From: Paenibacillus sp. PastM-3
GTDB taxonomy: Bacteria; Bacillota; Bacilli; Paenibacillales; Paenibacillaceae
Length of the DNA stretch: 64,000 nt
Direction of reading: 5' to 3'
NCBI RefSeq assembly: GCF_029893965.1
Contig: NZ_JARXXP010000008.1
Location: forward strand, 124,001-188,000
The translations under genes and the position numbers were made by a program. Every line of letters begins with the position of its first letter. Positions within the stretch are counted from its first letter, which is position 1. Under the pieces are notes generated by a model. The model was not told the origin of the DNA, made no database searches, and saw only the letters and a program-made list of their open reading frames with translations. This document shows, piece after piece, positions 18,583 through 27,098 of the stretch.

Positions 18583-19878
18583 ATGATGGGGGATTCCGGC
18601 GGGTTAGTCAATATCGGAAAGGGCCGGCAGACAGCGGGAGCCGGCCTTTTCCTGCTGTTTGTGTCAGCTGTTCTCTACTGGCTCGGCTTCAGTATGCTTC
18701 GGCCGATGCTTGCGCTATATTTCAACGCTGCCGGCTTACCACTGGCGGGCGTCGGTGCGGTTATGGGACTGCATGCACTGATTCCAGTCGTGCTGGCCAT
18801 GCCTGCCGGCCAGGTGATCGACCGGATCGGGCCGCGCAAATCGGTCATGGCCGGAGCCTTAATTATGCTCTTCAGCGGCGGCTGTTATATCGCCGGCGGC
18901 ACATTGGATATGCTGTTGCCGATGATGATCGGCCAGCTCTTCAACGGTACGGGCAGCCTGCTCTGCTGGGGGGCGCTGCAGGCGTCTGTCGGCCAGATTG
19001 CCAGAGCAGGCGGGGACAAAAAGCGCAGCGTTCATCTGCTGTCCAACTTTGCCTTTATCAATGCGCTGGCTCAATTCGGCGGGCCTGCGCTCGGCGGCAT
19101 ATTCGCGGATACGGGCGGCATGGTATGGGTGTTCCTTGTATTTGCGGTATTGTCGGGAATCGTGCTGCTCCTCTCGCCGCTGTTGCCGGGAGCTATTCGG
19201 TTAACAGTGAGAGACTGTGAGGGTGAGGGTGCGGGAATCGTGAAGCCGGCCGGGACAAGGGGGAAATTCAGCTTCGGAATGCGCGGCAGTTACAGTAGCG
19301 GCATCCGGCTGCTGCGGGATAACCGCCCGTTCGGTACAGCTATGCTCTTCAATGGATTATTGTTTACGCTAATTGATATTCAGGGGACTTTTCTGCCGGT
19401 GTATCTTGCGAATATGGGCTATTCCCCGCTGCACGTAGGTACACTGCTGTCGGCAGGGGCCGTATCGTCGATTGTGATCCGTCCGCTGACCGGCTTCTTC
19501 ATTAACCGCTTCGGCCACCGGCCGATGATGATGGGCTGCTTATGGGCCGGAGGTCTCTGTCTGGGCGTCCTGGTGTTTGAGCCGGGATACGGGATGATCC
19601 TGGGAGTCATGCTCGTCTGGGGAATGTGCTCGGGCATGAATCAGCCGATGGCCCTTATACTTGTGGCCCATACGGTTCCTGCTGACAGCCAGGGGATGGG
19701 CATGAGCCTGCGGACGATGGCGAACCGGGTCGTGCAGGTTGTTAACCCGCTGGCCGTCGGCGGAGTATCTGCCGTTGTCGGCCTGACTAACAGCTTCGGC
19801 TTCATGGCGCTGTTTCTGGTCGTGTGCAGCTTTGCCATGAATAAGAAGCTGGAAGAAAGGCCGTCTGCAGGCGGGTGA
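18583..19878 (+). CDS. MFS transporter, second of the operon
   Basis: A 431-residue protein with about 12 hydrophobic segments and motif A (PAGQVIDRIGPRKSV) after span 2. It follows the second amidohydrolase by 3 nt, and I see no Shine-Dalgarno before the ATG at 18583, so translation is probably coupled. It is only distantly similar to the MFS at 15841. It appears to end the import/hydrolysis operon; no good terminator is visible before the converging Lrp-type gene. Confidence 0.85.
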   Translation: MMGDSGGLVNIGKGRQTAGAGLFLLFVSAVLYWLGFSMLRPMLALYFNAAGLPLAGVGAVMGLHALIPVVLAMPAGQVIDRIGPRKSVMAGALIMLFSGGCYIAGGTLDMLLPMMIGQLFNGTGSLLCWGALQASVGQIARAGGDKKRSVHLLSNFAFINALAQFGGPALGGIFADTGGMVWVFLVFAVLSGIVLLLSPLLPGAIRLTVRDCEGEGAGIVKPAGTRGKFSFGMRGSYSSGIRLLRDNRPFGTAMLFNGLLFTLIDIQGTFLPVYLANMGYSPLHVGTLLSAGAVSSIVIRPLTGFFINRFGHRPMMMGCLWAGGLCLGVLVFEPGYGMILGVMLVWGMCSGMNQPMALILVAHTVPADSQGMGMSLRTMANRVVQVVNPLAVGGVSAVVGLTNSFGFMALFLVVCSFAMNKKLEERPSAGG

Positions 19879-19999
19879 GTCGATACGTACAGCTGGGCAG
19901 CAGCGAAAATGAAGATGCTTTTCATCACGGTAAGCTTTTTAGTATAGGAATCGAACACGATCCGGTCCAGACCGGCTATATCCTTTAATAACAAACGCC

Positions 20000-20428
20000 C
20001 TACTTAAGCTGCCCCATCCCCAGGTTCACCCGGTAATTGCCGAACTCCAGCAGCTCGTCCAAAAAAGCGTTCAGCTCGTCCTGGTCTTTTAAACGAACGC
20101 GCATCCAGTAGCAGCCTTCGCCGCTGACGCGGTGCAGCTCAATCACACTGTTATGATTTTTTGCAAACTGCTGAAAAGGGGGATGTGCGGCATTGGAGCC
20201 CAAAAACACAGTGACAAAAGCAAGAAGACCCTGTCCGATTTTAGCCGGATTCCAGCGCACCGTATAGCCTTCGATAATCTCCAGCTCCCGCATTCTGCGG
20301 ATACGTGCGCCTACGGCCTGTCCGGTCATGTGCACCAGTGCCCCGATGTCTTTATGGCAAAGTGTGGAGTCCTCAATAAGGTAGCGCAGAATGCGGTAAT
20401 CTGTATCGTCGATCAGGTGGGAAGTCAT
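20000..20428 (-). CDS. Lrp/AsnC-family transcriptional regulator
   Basis: The 142-residue protein has an N-terminal HTH (IDDTDYRILRYLIEDST, then TGQAVGARIRRMRE) and the C-terminal RAM ligand-binding domain (about residues 65-140, with the conserved GEGCYWMRV turn). Members sense amino acids as octamers. It converges on the amidohydrolase operon and is divergent from the MBL gene; its targets are unknown. An AGGA-type ribosome binding site precedes the ATG. Confidence 0.9.
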   Translation of the reverse strand: MTSHLIDDTDYRILRYLIEDSTLCHKDIGALVHMTGQAVGARIRRMRELEIIEGYTVRWNPAKIGQGLLAFVTVFLGSNAAHPPFQQFAKNHNSVIELHRVSGEGCYWMRVRLKDQDELNAFLDELLEFGNYRVNLGMGQLK

Positions 20429-20556
20429 AATGGGTTAATCCTTTCCGGATGAAAGTAGAAACGGCTGATCTGTTTCGCGCCGCAATGTATTGTACACCAC
20501 AGACCTTCTATAATGAATTGTAGCAGAAGACAGTCTGAAGAAAGAGGTGTTCCCGT

Positions 20557-21321
20557 ATGAAAATTCAACTGATCCGCAATGCCGCCCTGTGGCTGCAGTA
20601 TGGCGGTCTTACCTTCCTGATTGACCCTATGCTTAGCGAAAAAGAAGCCAACCCGCCGGTAATCAACACGGCCAATGAGCGCAGAAATCCGCTGGTGCCG
20701 CTGCCTGCTCCGGTACAGCAATGGCTGAATCCGGATGTGGTGCTGGTAACCCATCTTCATCAGGATCACTGGGATGCGGCCGCGGTTTCGCTTTTGGCGC
20801 ATGATCTGCCTGTACTATGTCAGGAAGGGGATCAGGAGAGAATCGGAGGACAAGGCTTCATTAATGTTGCTGTTGTATCTGACACAGCGCCGCTGGCTTT
20901 CCAAGGCGTCACTTTAACACGCGTAGGCGGACAGCATGGTACAGGAGAGATAGGGGAGCTGATGGGCAAGGTGTCGGGGTTTATTTTTCAGGCTGCGGAT
21001 GAACCTGTACTGTACCTGGCTGGGGATACAATCTGGTGCGGGGAGGTTAAAGAGGCTTTGGATACGTATCATCCGGAAGTGGTTGTCGTAAATGCCGGGG
21101 GAGCACGTTTTGTGACCGGCGGGCCTATCACGATGGATGAGCAGGATGTTGTGGATGTGTGCCGCTATGCGCCGGATGCAGCCGTTATTGCGGTGCATAT
21201 GGAAGCAATCAATCACTGCCTCGTAAGCCGGGAAATGCTGAGAGACCGTCTGGCTAATGAAGGGCTGCTGGAGCGTGTAAGCATTCCGTCGGACGGGGAG
21301 TCTTGTTATCCGCTGATTTAG
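20557..21321 (+). CDS. Metallo-beta-lactamase-fold hydrolase (UlaG-like)
   Basis: This 254-residue protein carries the metal motif VTHLHQDHWD (about residues 66-75), followed by further candidate ligands in GGQHGTG (His about 131) and LAGDTIWCG (Asp about 152). It begins MKIQLIRNAALWLQYGG, as cytosolic UlaG/YfiD-type members do, with no signal peptide. It is most likely a cytoplasmic metal-dependent hydrolase of unknown substrate. RBS AAAGAGGTG precedes the ATG. Confidence 0.85.
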   Translation: MKIQLIRNAALWLQYGGLTFLIDPMLSEKEANPPVINTANERRNPLVPLPAPVQQWLNPDVVLVTHLHQDHWDAAAVSLLAHDLPVLCQEGDQERIGGQGFINVAVVSDTAPLAFQGVTLTRVGGQHGTGEIGELMGKVSGFIFQAADEPVLYLAGDTIWCGEVKEALDTYHPEVVVVNAGGARFVTGGPITMDEQDVVDVCRYAPDAAVIAVHMEAINHCLVSREMLRDRLANEGLLERVSIPSDGESCYPLI

Positions 21322-21371
21322 CGGACATCCGGCTTCCAAATGTAACCGTTATAAAAATTCTCTGCCTTCGC

Positions 21372-21400
21372 TTGACGGGAACATGAAATCATGATAAATT
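21372..21400 (+). promoter_or_regulatory. Promoter of the tRNA-Asn/tRNA-Ser genes
   Basis: -35 TTGACG at 21372-21377, a 17-nt spacer and -10 TAAATT at 21395-21400; the first tRNA begins at 21421. Confidence 0.75.
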
Positions 21401-21420
21401 ATTTCTTGTTCATGTAATGT

Positions 21421-21496
21421 TCCCTGATAGCTCAGTTGGTAGAGCACTCGACTGTTAATCGAGTTGTCACAGGTTCGAGTCCTGTTCGGGGAGCCA
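21421..21496 (+). tRNA. tRNA-Asn (anticodon GTT)
   Basis: A full cloverleaf is present: acceptor TCCCTGA pairs with TCGGGGA, the anticodon loop is CTGTTAA within a CTCGA/TCGAG stem, the T loop is TTCGAGT, and CCA is encoded at 21494-21496. Confidence 0.98.
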
Positions 21497-21501
21497 TTCT
21501 T

Positions 21502-21590
21502 GGAGAGATACCCAAGTGGCTATAAGGGGACCCTCTGCTAAGGGGTTAGACTGCGTAAGCGGTGCGAGGGTTCGAATCCCTCTCTCTCCG
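21502..21590 (+). tRNA. tRNA-Ser (anticodon GCT)
   Basis: Acceptor GGAGAGA pairs with TCTCTCC; the anticodon loop is CTGCTAA within ACCCT/GGGGT; a long class II variable arm is present. CCA is not encoded. It lies 5 nt after tRNA-Asn and shares its promoter. Confidence 0.97.
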
Positions 21591-21702
21591 TAGAAATACT
21601 TCCCTGTAAGGGATGAGAACCCTCGGTGGTTCGTTGAAGCATAAGCTTCGTTAGCAACACTTCGCAATCTCATGCGGAGCATGAGTATCCCTCTCTCTCC
21701 GT
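21576..21702. repeat. 16-bp direct repeat of the tRNA-Ser 3' end flanking a hairpin-rich 95-bp segment
   Basis: ATCCCTCTCTCTCCGT occurs at 21576-21591 (the tRNA-Ser 3' end) and again at 21687-21702. The intervening DNA is almost entirely inverted repeats: CCCTgtaAGGG, GAACCctcggtGGTTC, GAAGCataaGCTTC and CTCATGCggaGCATGAG. The geometry resembles an attachment-site duplication, or a small tRNA-associated mobile or structured repeat. There is no integrase nearby. Confidence 0.7.
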
Positions 21703-21719
21703 CGTAATTACAGAAATGA

Positions 21720-21747
21720 AGCTCCCGGTTTTCCGGGGGCTTTTTTT
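21720..21747 (+). terminator. Terminator of the tRNA-Asn/Ser operon
   Basis: Stem AGCTCCCGG, loop TTTT, then CCGGGGGCT and seven T. Confidence 0.88.
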
Positions 21748-22232
21748 GTGCTTCCGCAAAGTATGAATTCAGTGCCGGGAGGAGATTGAAGGTGGAAACA
21801 GGTTGCATAGGGCCTTTTTCGATTAATGTTATTCGGCAGTCGAATGGGTGAAGGGGATCCTGCAGCCCGTCCGGCGAGTTTCTGCTTCCTTTCCGAGAAA
21901 TCTCAGGATTCCGGCTAATGAACCGGCGGTCATTAGGGAGTTTGTTAAAGATTTGTGTCTGATGTTAGCTTTTCTAACTAAAAACTACATTATACTACAT
22001 GAAGCTACGGCATTCTAGTGATGTGACCCATTATCTCTTTAATTGATTGAAGAACTGCTGCTGTAAAGAGACAAATGTTATATTATTTGCGGGAAAATAA
22101 AGTATTGTATTAGAAAAGGAATTGATTTTTGAAAGCGGCGTCCTCTTAAATCCTCTGTTTTTCTCCGTTTTACTCCGAAATCCTCATAAAATACTAATAA
22201 TGTAACTTAAGGATTACGTTACTTGTTATGTT
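21748..22232. other. Gene-free stretch upstream of the liv promoter
   Basis: I see no supported gene. The only structure I notice is a 7-bp inverted repeat, CTAATGA at 21915-21921 and TCATTAG at 21930-21936, with no T run. Confidence 0.5.
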
Positions 22233-22261
22233 TTGTAACACCAATTTTCGAAAATTATATT
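22233..22261 (+). promoter_or_regulatory. Promoter of the liv operon
   Basis: -35 TTGTAA at 22233-22238, a 17-nt spacer and -10 TATATT at 22256-22261. Transcription would start near 22268, leaving a leader of about 120 nt before livH. Confidence 0.55.
22243..22256. promoter_or_regulatory. CodY-like palindrome inside the liv promoter
   Basis: AATTTTCGAAAATT is a perfect 14-bp palindrome. It equals the CodY consensus AATTTTCWGAAAATT without the central base. It lies exactly between the -35 and -10 elements of the branched-chain amino acid transporter promoter, where a repressor sensing those amino acids would be expected. The missing base makes CodY binding uncertain. Confidence 0.45.
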
Positions 22262-22387
22262 AATTCCTTGCATTTTTTAGTGACGGACCCAAAACCTTGT
22301 GTTAATATAAATCACATCTTAGAAAGAAAAACAGATTGGGAGACAGAGAAAGGGGAATTTTAATTACTATGGGAAAAGGGGATGGCG

Positions 22388-23293
22388 ATGGAGTACTTCA
22401 TTCAGCAATTAATTAACGGGATTTCCGTAGGCAGCATTTACGCTCTGATCGCCCTTGGCTACACAATGGTTTACGGGATTATCAAGTTGATCAATTTTGC
22501 CCACGGCGATGTGTTTATGGTCGGTTCGTTTATCGGCCTGTACAGTGCCAAGTTTCTGGCGAATGCCGGACTTCCTCCGGTGCTGGTATTGCTGCTGTCG
22601 CTGATCATTTCGATGACCATGAGCTCGCTGCTTGGTATCACCATTGAACGGCTGGCTTATAAGCCGCTGCGCAAGTCCACTAGAATTGCCGCGCTGATCA
22701 CTGCAATCGGTGTATCCTTCCTGCTGGAATATGTCGGAGTGCTTATCCTCGGTCCGCAGGCCAAAGGGTTTCCGGATATTATGGAGAAGAAGCAGTATCA
22801 GCTATTCGGAACATCGATCCAGGTTGATTCCAACCAGGTCATGATTCTGATTACTACCATCGTTCTGATGATTATTCTGCAATATATCGTGCGTTACACT
22901 AAGACCGGTAAGGCAATGCGGGCTGTATCGTTTGATATGGAGGCGGCACGGCTGATGGGGATCAACGTAGACCGCACCATCTCGGCAACCTTTGCGATCG
23001 GGTCGGCGCTTGCTGCAGCGGCCGGCGTAATCTTCGGTATGACCTACAATTCCGTCGATCCGCTTATGGGCGTAACGCCGGGACTCAAGGCTTTTGTAGC
23101 GGCAGTACTTGGAGGAATCGGAAGCATCCCTGGCGCGCTAGTCGGCGGATTGCTGCTGGGAACAGTGGAGACGGAAATTTCATCGCTTGGCTACTCGTCC
23201 TGGCGTGACGGTGTTGCGTTTGCCGTGCTGATTCTGATCCTGATCTTCAAACCATCCGGGCTGTTTGGCAAAAATGTCCGGGAGAAAGTGTAG
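22388..23293 (+). CDS. livH: Branched-chain amino acid ABC transporter permease LivH
   Basis: The 301-residue permease begins MEYFIQQLINGISVGSIYAL and has about eight hydrophobic segments, with the LivH signatures GYTMVYGIIKLINFAHGD and, near the C-terminus, AAVLGGIGSIPGALVGG. It forms the membrane pore with LivM. I choose ATG 22388 because AAAAGGGG ends 6 nt upstream; the ATG at 22382 abuts that site. First gene of livHMGF plus binding protein. Confidence 0.95.
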   Translation: MEYFIQQLINGISVGSIYALIALGYTMVYGIIKLINFAHGDVFMVGSFIGLYSAKFLANAGLPPVLVLLLSLIISMTMSSLLGITIERLAYKPLRKSTRIAALITAIGVSFLLEYVGVLILGPQAKGFPDIMEKKQYQLFGTSIQVDSNQVMILITTIVLMIILQYIVRYTKTGKAMRAVSFDMEAARLMGINVDRTISATFAIGSALAAAAGVIFGMTYNSVDPLMGVTPGLKAFVAAVLGGIGSIPGALVGGLLLGTVETEISSLGYSSWRDGVAFAVLILILIFKPSGLFGKNVREKV

Positions 23294-23305
23294 GTGGGGG
23301 ACGGC

Positions 23306-24271
23306 ATGAAGAAGTTTAATAAGAAATTCTGGCTGGGCACGATCATTGCCCTCGCGTTCTATGGTATTGTTCAAGTTCTTCTAACAACGGGGATATTTAA
23401 TGATGTAACCCGGTCCATGCTGCTTCTGGTAGGCGTCAATGTCATGCTGGCAGTGTCGCTCAACCTGATTAACGGGATTACCGGACAATTCTCGATCGGC
23501 CACGCCGGATTTATGTCCGTAGGCGCATATACATCGGCAATCCTGACCCTCGATTATGATGTGCCGTTCATTCTGGCGATCATTATTGGCGGTATCGTAG
23601 CAGCCATCTTTGGTGTACTGATCGGGATGCCAACGCTCCGTCTTAACGGAGATTATCTGGCTATTGCCACACTTGGCTTCGGGGAGATCATCCGGATTGT
23701 CCTGCTGAATACAGAGTATGTAGGCGGCGCTTCCGGCCTTAGCGGCATCCCGGCGAAATCGACCTGGACGATTATTTTCTTCTTTACCTTATTTACTGTT
23801 GTGCTGATCAATAACTTTATCCGTTCAACCCACGGCCGTGCCTGTCTGGCGATCCGCGAGAATGAAATTGCTGCAGAAGCAATGGGGATCAACACCACCC
23901 TGTACAAGGTTATCGCCTTTACCATCGGTGCATTGTTTGCAGGTATGGCAGGCGGGCTGTCTGCACATACGTTCTATGTTATTACGCCAGGCAGCTTCAA
24001 CTTCCTGAAATCCTTCGAAATTCTGGTAATGGTCGTTCTTGGCGGTCTGGGCAGCACGGCGGGTTCCATTGTGGGGGCGGTATTCGTTACCCTGCTCTAC
24101 ACCTATCTGCGTGAATTCCCGGAATGGCGGATGATTATTTATTCCATCGTGCTGATTATGATGATGATTTTCCGTCCGAGCGGCCTGCTCGGCAAAACCA
24201 GAATCAATTTCGGCAAGCTCGGTAAAAAGGAGGCCAAAGCCAATGGCAGCATCGACAGCAGTACTCCTTGA
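23306..24271 (+). CDS. livM: Branched-chain amino acid ABC transporter permease LivM
   Basis: A 321-residue permease with the LivM core NGITGQFSIGHAGFMSVGAY (about residues 52-71) and the C-terminal VVLGGLGSTAGSIVGA motif. ATG 23306 is preceded by GGTGGGGG at 5 nt; an in-frame GTG at 23294 lies inside that ribosome binding site and is rejected. The 3' end overlaps livG by 29 nt, so translation is coupled. Confidence 0.95.
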   Translation: MKKFNKKFWLGTIIALAFYGIVQVLLTTGIFNDVTRSMLLLVGVNVMLAVSLNLINGITGQFSIGHAGFMSVGAYTSAILTLDYDVPFILAIIIGGIVAAIFGVLIGMPTLRLNGDYLAIATLGFGEIIRIVLLNTEYVGGASGLSGIPAKSTWTIIFFFTLFTVVLINNFIRSTHGRACLAIRENEIAAEAMGINTTLYKVIAFTIGALFAGMAGGLSAHTFYVITPGSFNFLKSFEILVMVVLGGLGSTAGSIVGAVFVTLLYTYLREFPEWRMIIYSIVLIMMMIFRPSGLLGKTRINFGKLGKKEAKANGSIDSSTP

Positions 24272-25022
24272 CGTTAAAGGGGCCAGCCGTTCCTTTGGAG
24301 GACTCAAGGCGCTGAGTGAGGTTTCCCTGCATATTAACAAGGGGGAACTGATCGGTCTGATCGGACCGAACGGCGCCGGCAAGACAACATTGTTCAATCT
24401 GTTAACCGGGGTGTATCCGCCCTCTACCGGTAAAATCCTGCTTAATAATGAGTCGGTAGGCGGTATGAAGCCTTTTAAGATTAACCATAAGGGTGCGGCG
24501 CGCACGTTCCAGAACATCCGGCTGTTTACGGCCATGACCGTACTGGAAAATGTCAAAATCGCCTTCCACCAGCATGCCAGACATTCCTTGTTCAGCTCCA
24601 TGCTCCGGCTGCCGAAGCATTTCAAGGGCGAAGAGGAAATTACACAGAAGGCGATGGATATTCTCAAAATATTCAATCTCGCTGATCAGGCCGAGGAGAC
24701 TGCCGGTAACCTCAGCTATGGGAACCAGCGCCGTCTGGAAATTGCCCGTGCGCTTGCTGCCGGACCGAAGCTGCTGCTGCTTGATGAGCCGGCGGCCGGC
24801 ATGAACCCGAATGAAACGCGGGATCTGATGAACCTGATAGCCTGGATCCGTGAAGAATTCGATCTGACCATTCTCCTGATTGAGCATGATATGTCGCTGG
24901 TTATGGGGGTCTGCAACCGGATCTATGTCCTGGACCGCGGAGTTCTTATCGCCGACGGTACGCCGGTGGAAATCCGGAACAATCCGAAGGTAATCGAAGC
25001 GTATTTGGGACAGGAGGCGTAA
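24243..25022 (+). CDS. livG: Branched-chain amino acid ABC transporter ATP-binding protein LivG
   Basis: This 259-residue ATPase has Walker A GPNGAGKTT (about residues 41-49), the LivG-specific ARTFQNIRLF Q-loop region, signature LSYGNQRRLEIARAL and Walker B LLLLDEPAAGMNP, followed by the switch histidine in LLIEHDMSLV. RBS AAAGGAGG lies within the end of livM. It powers import together with LivF. Confidence 0.95.
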   Translation: MAASTAVLLDVKGASRSFGGLKALSEVSLHINKGELIGLIGPNGAGKTTLFNLLTGVYPPSTGKILLNNESVGGMKPFKINHKGAARTFQNIRLFTAMTVLENVKIAFHQHARHSLFSSMLRLPKHFKGEEEITQKAMDILKIFNLADQAEETAGNLSYGNQRRLEIARALAAGPKLLLLDEPAAGMNPNETRDLMNLIAWIREEFDLTILLIEHDMSLVMGVCNRIYVLDRGVLIADGTPVEIRNNPKVIEAYLGQEA

Positions 25023-25027
25023 GGGCG

Positions 25028-25729
25028 ATGCTTACAGTACAGGGAATCAACGTATATTACGGTGCCATTCACGCATTGAAGGATCTCAGTATCCAGGTTA
25101 ATCAAGGGGAGATTGTAACGCTGATCGGTGCCAACGGCGCCGGTAAATCCACACTGCTCAAGACGCTGTCCGGGCTGCTCAAGCCCAAGACCGGCAGCAT
25201 TGAGTTTCTGGGCAAATCGATCACTAACCAGAGTGTACAGGCGATTGTTAAGCAAGGGCTGATTCATTGCCCGGAAGGACGGCGTGTATTCGCCAATATG
25301 TCTGTAGAAGAAAATCTTGAGCTGGGAGCTTACCTGCAGGACGGCAAAAGTCTTGCCGCTGATTTCGAGAGGGTCTACAGCATGTTCCCTAGACTGCTTG
25401 AACGCAAAAAACAGCAGGCCGGAACCTTGTCCGGCGGGGAACAGCAGATGCTGGCCATGGGCCGCGCCATTATGGGTCACCCTAAGCTGCTGCTGCTGGA
25501 TGAGCCGTCCATGGGGCTTGCTCCGCTGCTGGTGCAGGATATTTTCAAAATCATTAAGGAAGTCAACGCCGCCGGCACTACGGTGCTGCTGGTTGAGCAG
25601 AACGCCCATCAGGCGCTTAAAATTGCTCACCGTGCTTATGTGCTGGAAACCGGAAGAGTGGTTCTGGAGGGAGACGCCTCGGAGCTGGCGGATTCGGAAG
25701 AGATCAAGATGGCCTATCTGGGCCACTAG
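25028..25729 (+). CDS. livF: Branched-chain amino acid ABC transporter ATP-binding protein LivF
   Basis: The 233-residue ATPase has Walker A GANGAGKST (about residue 36), the LivF segment PEGRRVFANMSVEENLELGA, signature LSGGEQQMLAMGRA and Walker B LLLDEPSMGLAP. It starts 5 nt after livG, with an AGGAGG in the end of livG. Confidence 0.95.
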   Translation: MLTVQGINVYYGAIHALKDLSIQVNQGEIVTLIGANGAGKSTLLKTLSGLLKPKTGSIEFLGKSITNQSVQAIVKQGLIHCPEGRRVFANMSVEENLELGAYLQDGKSLAADFERVYSMFPRLLERKKQQAGTLSGGEQQMLAMGRAIMGHPKLLLLDEPSMGLAPLLVQDIFKIIKEVNAAGTTVLLVEQNAHQALKIAHRAYVLETGRVVLEGDASELADSEEIKMAYLGH

Positions 25730-25798
25730 ATTACTGTAGCTGAAGCATCACAGAACCAACACATAGAAACTATATTATTCGGGAGGCTGAGAGAAACT

Positions 25799-26998
25799 AT
25801 GAAAAAAATTGGGGCCATTATTTTGTCGACAGTATTGACTGCGGTATTGGCATCGGGCTGCGGCAGCAACAACACAGAGAACAGCGCTAACTCTGCAAGC
25901 GGCGGAAATGCTGCCGGGGGCACAATCAAGATCGGTGCCGACCTTGAGCTCACAGGCGGCCAGGCTTCTTTCGGCGACTCCGCATCCAAAGGCGCTCAGC
26001 TGGCCGTAGACCAGATCAACGCCGCCGGCGGTATTCTGGGCAAGCAGCTGGAACTGGTTGTTGCCGACAATGCTTCGAAATCCGAGGAAGCAACACAGGC
26101 GGCACAGAAGCTGATTACCAACGATAAGGTAGTTACTATTATCGGAGCATCCACTTCTACCAACACACTGGGTATTGTTCCGGTTGCTACCGAGAAGAAG
26201 ATTCCGCTTGTGGCTGTTGGTGCGACTAACCCTAAGGTTACTGTTGACGAGCGCAGCGGCGATGTGAACGAATGGGTATTCCGCGCCGCCTTTATCGATC
26301 CGTTCCAAGGCCAGGTTATGGCTAACTTTGCAAGCAACAACCTCAGTGCCAAAACAGCAGTAATCTACACAGATACATCGAGTGACTATTCCAAAGGTCT
26401 GCAGAAATTCTTCGAAGAGACCTTCAAGGCTAACGGCGGAGAGATTCTGAGCCAGGAATCCTACCAGCAGAAGGACTCTGACTTCAAAGCGGTTCTGACC
26501 CGTATCAAAGAAGCTAATCCGGATGTAATCTACCTGCCGGGTTACTACGAAGAGGTTGGTAAGATCGTGAAGCAGGCCCGTGAAATGGGCATCACTGTAC
26601 CGTTCCTGGGCGGCGACGGCTGGGATTCCCCGCAGCTGGCTGAGATTGCCGGCGCTGCGGCCCTTGAGAACACTTATATGTCCAACCACTACTCGCCGGA
26701 AGATACGGCAACTGAAGTAACAACCTTCGTGGATGCTTACAAAGAAGCTAACGGCGGCGCAGTACCTGACGGTATGGCAGCTCTCGGCTACGATGCGCTG
26801 AAGCTGGTTGCTGATGCAATCACCCGTGCAGGCGAAGCTGATCCGGCGAAGATCAAGGATGCTCTTGCAGCAACCAAAGATCTGCAGCTGGCAACTGGTA
26901 AAATCACGCTGAACGAAACTCATGACCCGGTTAAAGCGGCTGTCGTGCTGAAATTCGTTGACGGTGTTCAGACTTTTGAAGCAAAAGTTAATCCATAA
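25799..26998 (+). CDS. Branched-chain amino acid binding lipoprotein (LivJ/LivK type)
   Basis: The 399-residue protein has a signal peptide with lipobox LASGC (Cys about residue 21), then an Asn/Ser/Gly linker and a type I periplasmic-binding fold (IKIGADLELTGGQASFG, VDQINAAGGILGKQLELV, DYSKGLQKFFEE, MGITVPFLGGDGWDSP). It supplies substrate to LivHMGF. Gene order is unusual only in that the binding protein comes last, 69 nt after livF; GGGAGG precedes the ATG. Confidence 0.94.
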   Translation: MKKIGAIILSTVLTAVLASGCGSNNTENSANSASGGNAAGGTIKIGADLELTGGQASFGDSASKGAQLAVDQINAAGGILGKQLELVVADNASKSEEATQAAQKLITNDKVVTIIGASTSTNTLGIVPVATEKKIPLVAVGATNPKVTVDERSGDVNEWVFRAAFIDPFQGQVMANFASNNLSAKTAVIYTDTSSDYSKGLQKFFEETFKANGGEILSQESYQQKDSDFKAVLTRIKEANPDVIYLPGYYEEVGKIVKQAREMGITVPFLGGDGWDSPQLAEIAGAAALENTYMSNHYSPEDTATEVTTFVDAYKEANGGAVPDGMAALGYDALKLVADAITRAGEADPAKIKDALAATKDLQLATGKITLNETHDPVKAAVVLKFVDGVQTFEAKVNP

Positions 26999-27048
26999 AC
27001 GGTTCTTCCGCATACAATATGGGGAATGAATGAATAATGACTTTAGAG

Positions 27049-27077
27049 AGAAAGGCTCCTTTGCGGGCCTTTCTTTT
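27049..27077 (+). terminator. Terminator of the liv operon
   Basis: Stem AGAAAGGC, a 10-nt loop, GCCTTTCT, then T residues. It lies inside the apparent 5' extension of the ald frame, which supports the later ald start. Confidence 0.75.
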
Positions 27078-27098
27078 GTCAGTAAAGGAGGAACGGAC

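Noticed and set aside
21467..21808. 113-residue minus-strand frame over the tRNA genes
   Set aside because: It translates tRNA-Ser backwards (the familiar spurious GERGIRTLAPLTQ peptide) and is not a gene.
21400..22380. Prophage or integrative element at the tRNA genes
   Set aside because: A 3' tRNA repeat exists, but there is no integrase or phage gene nearby.
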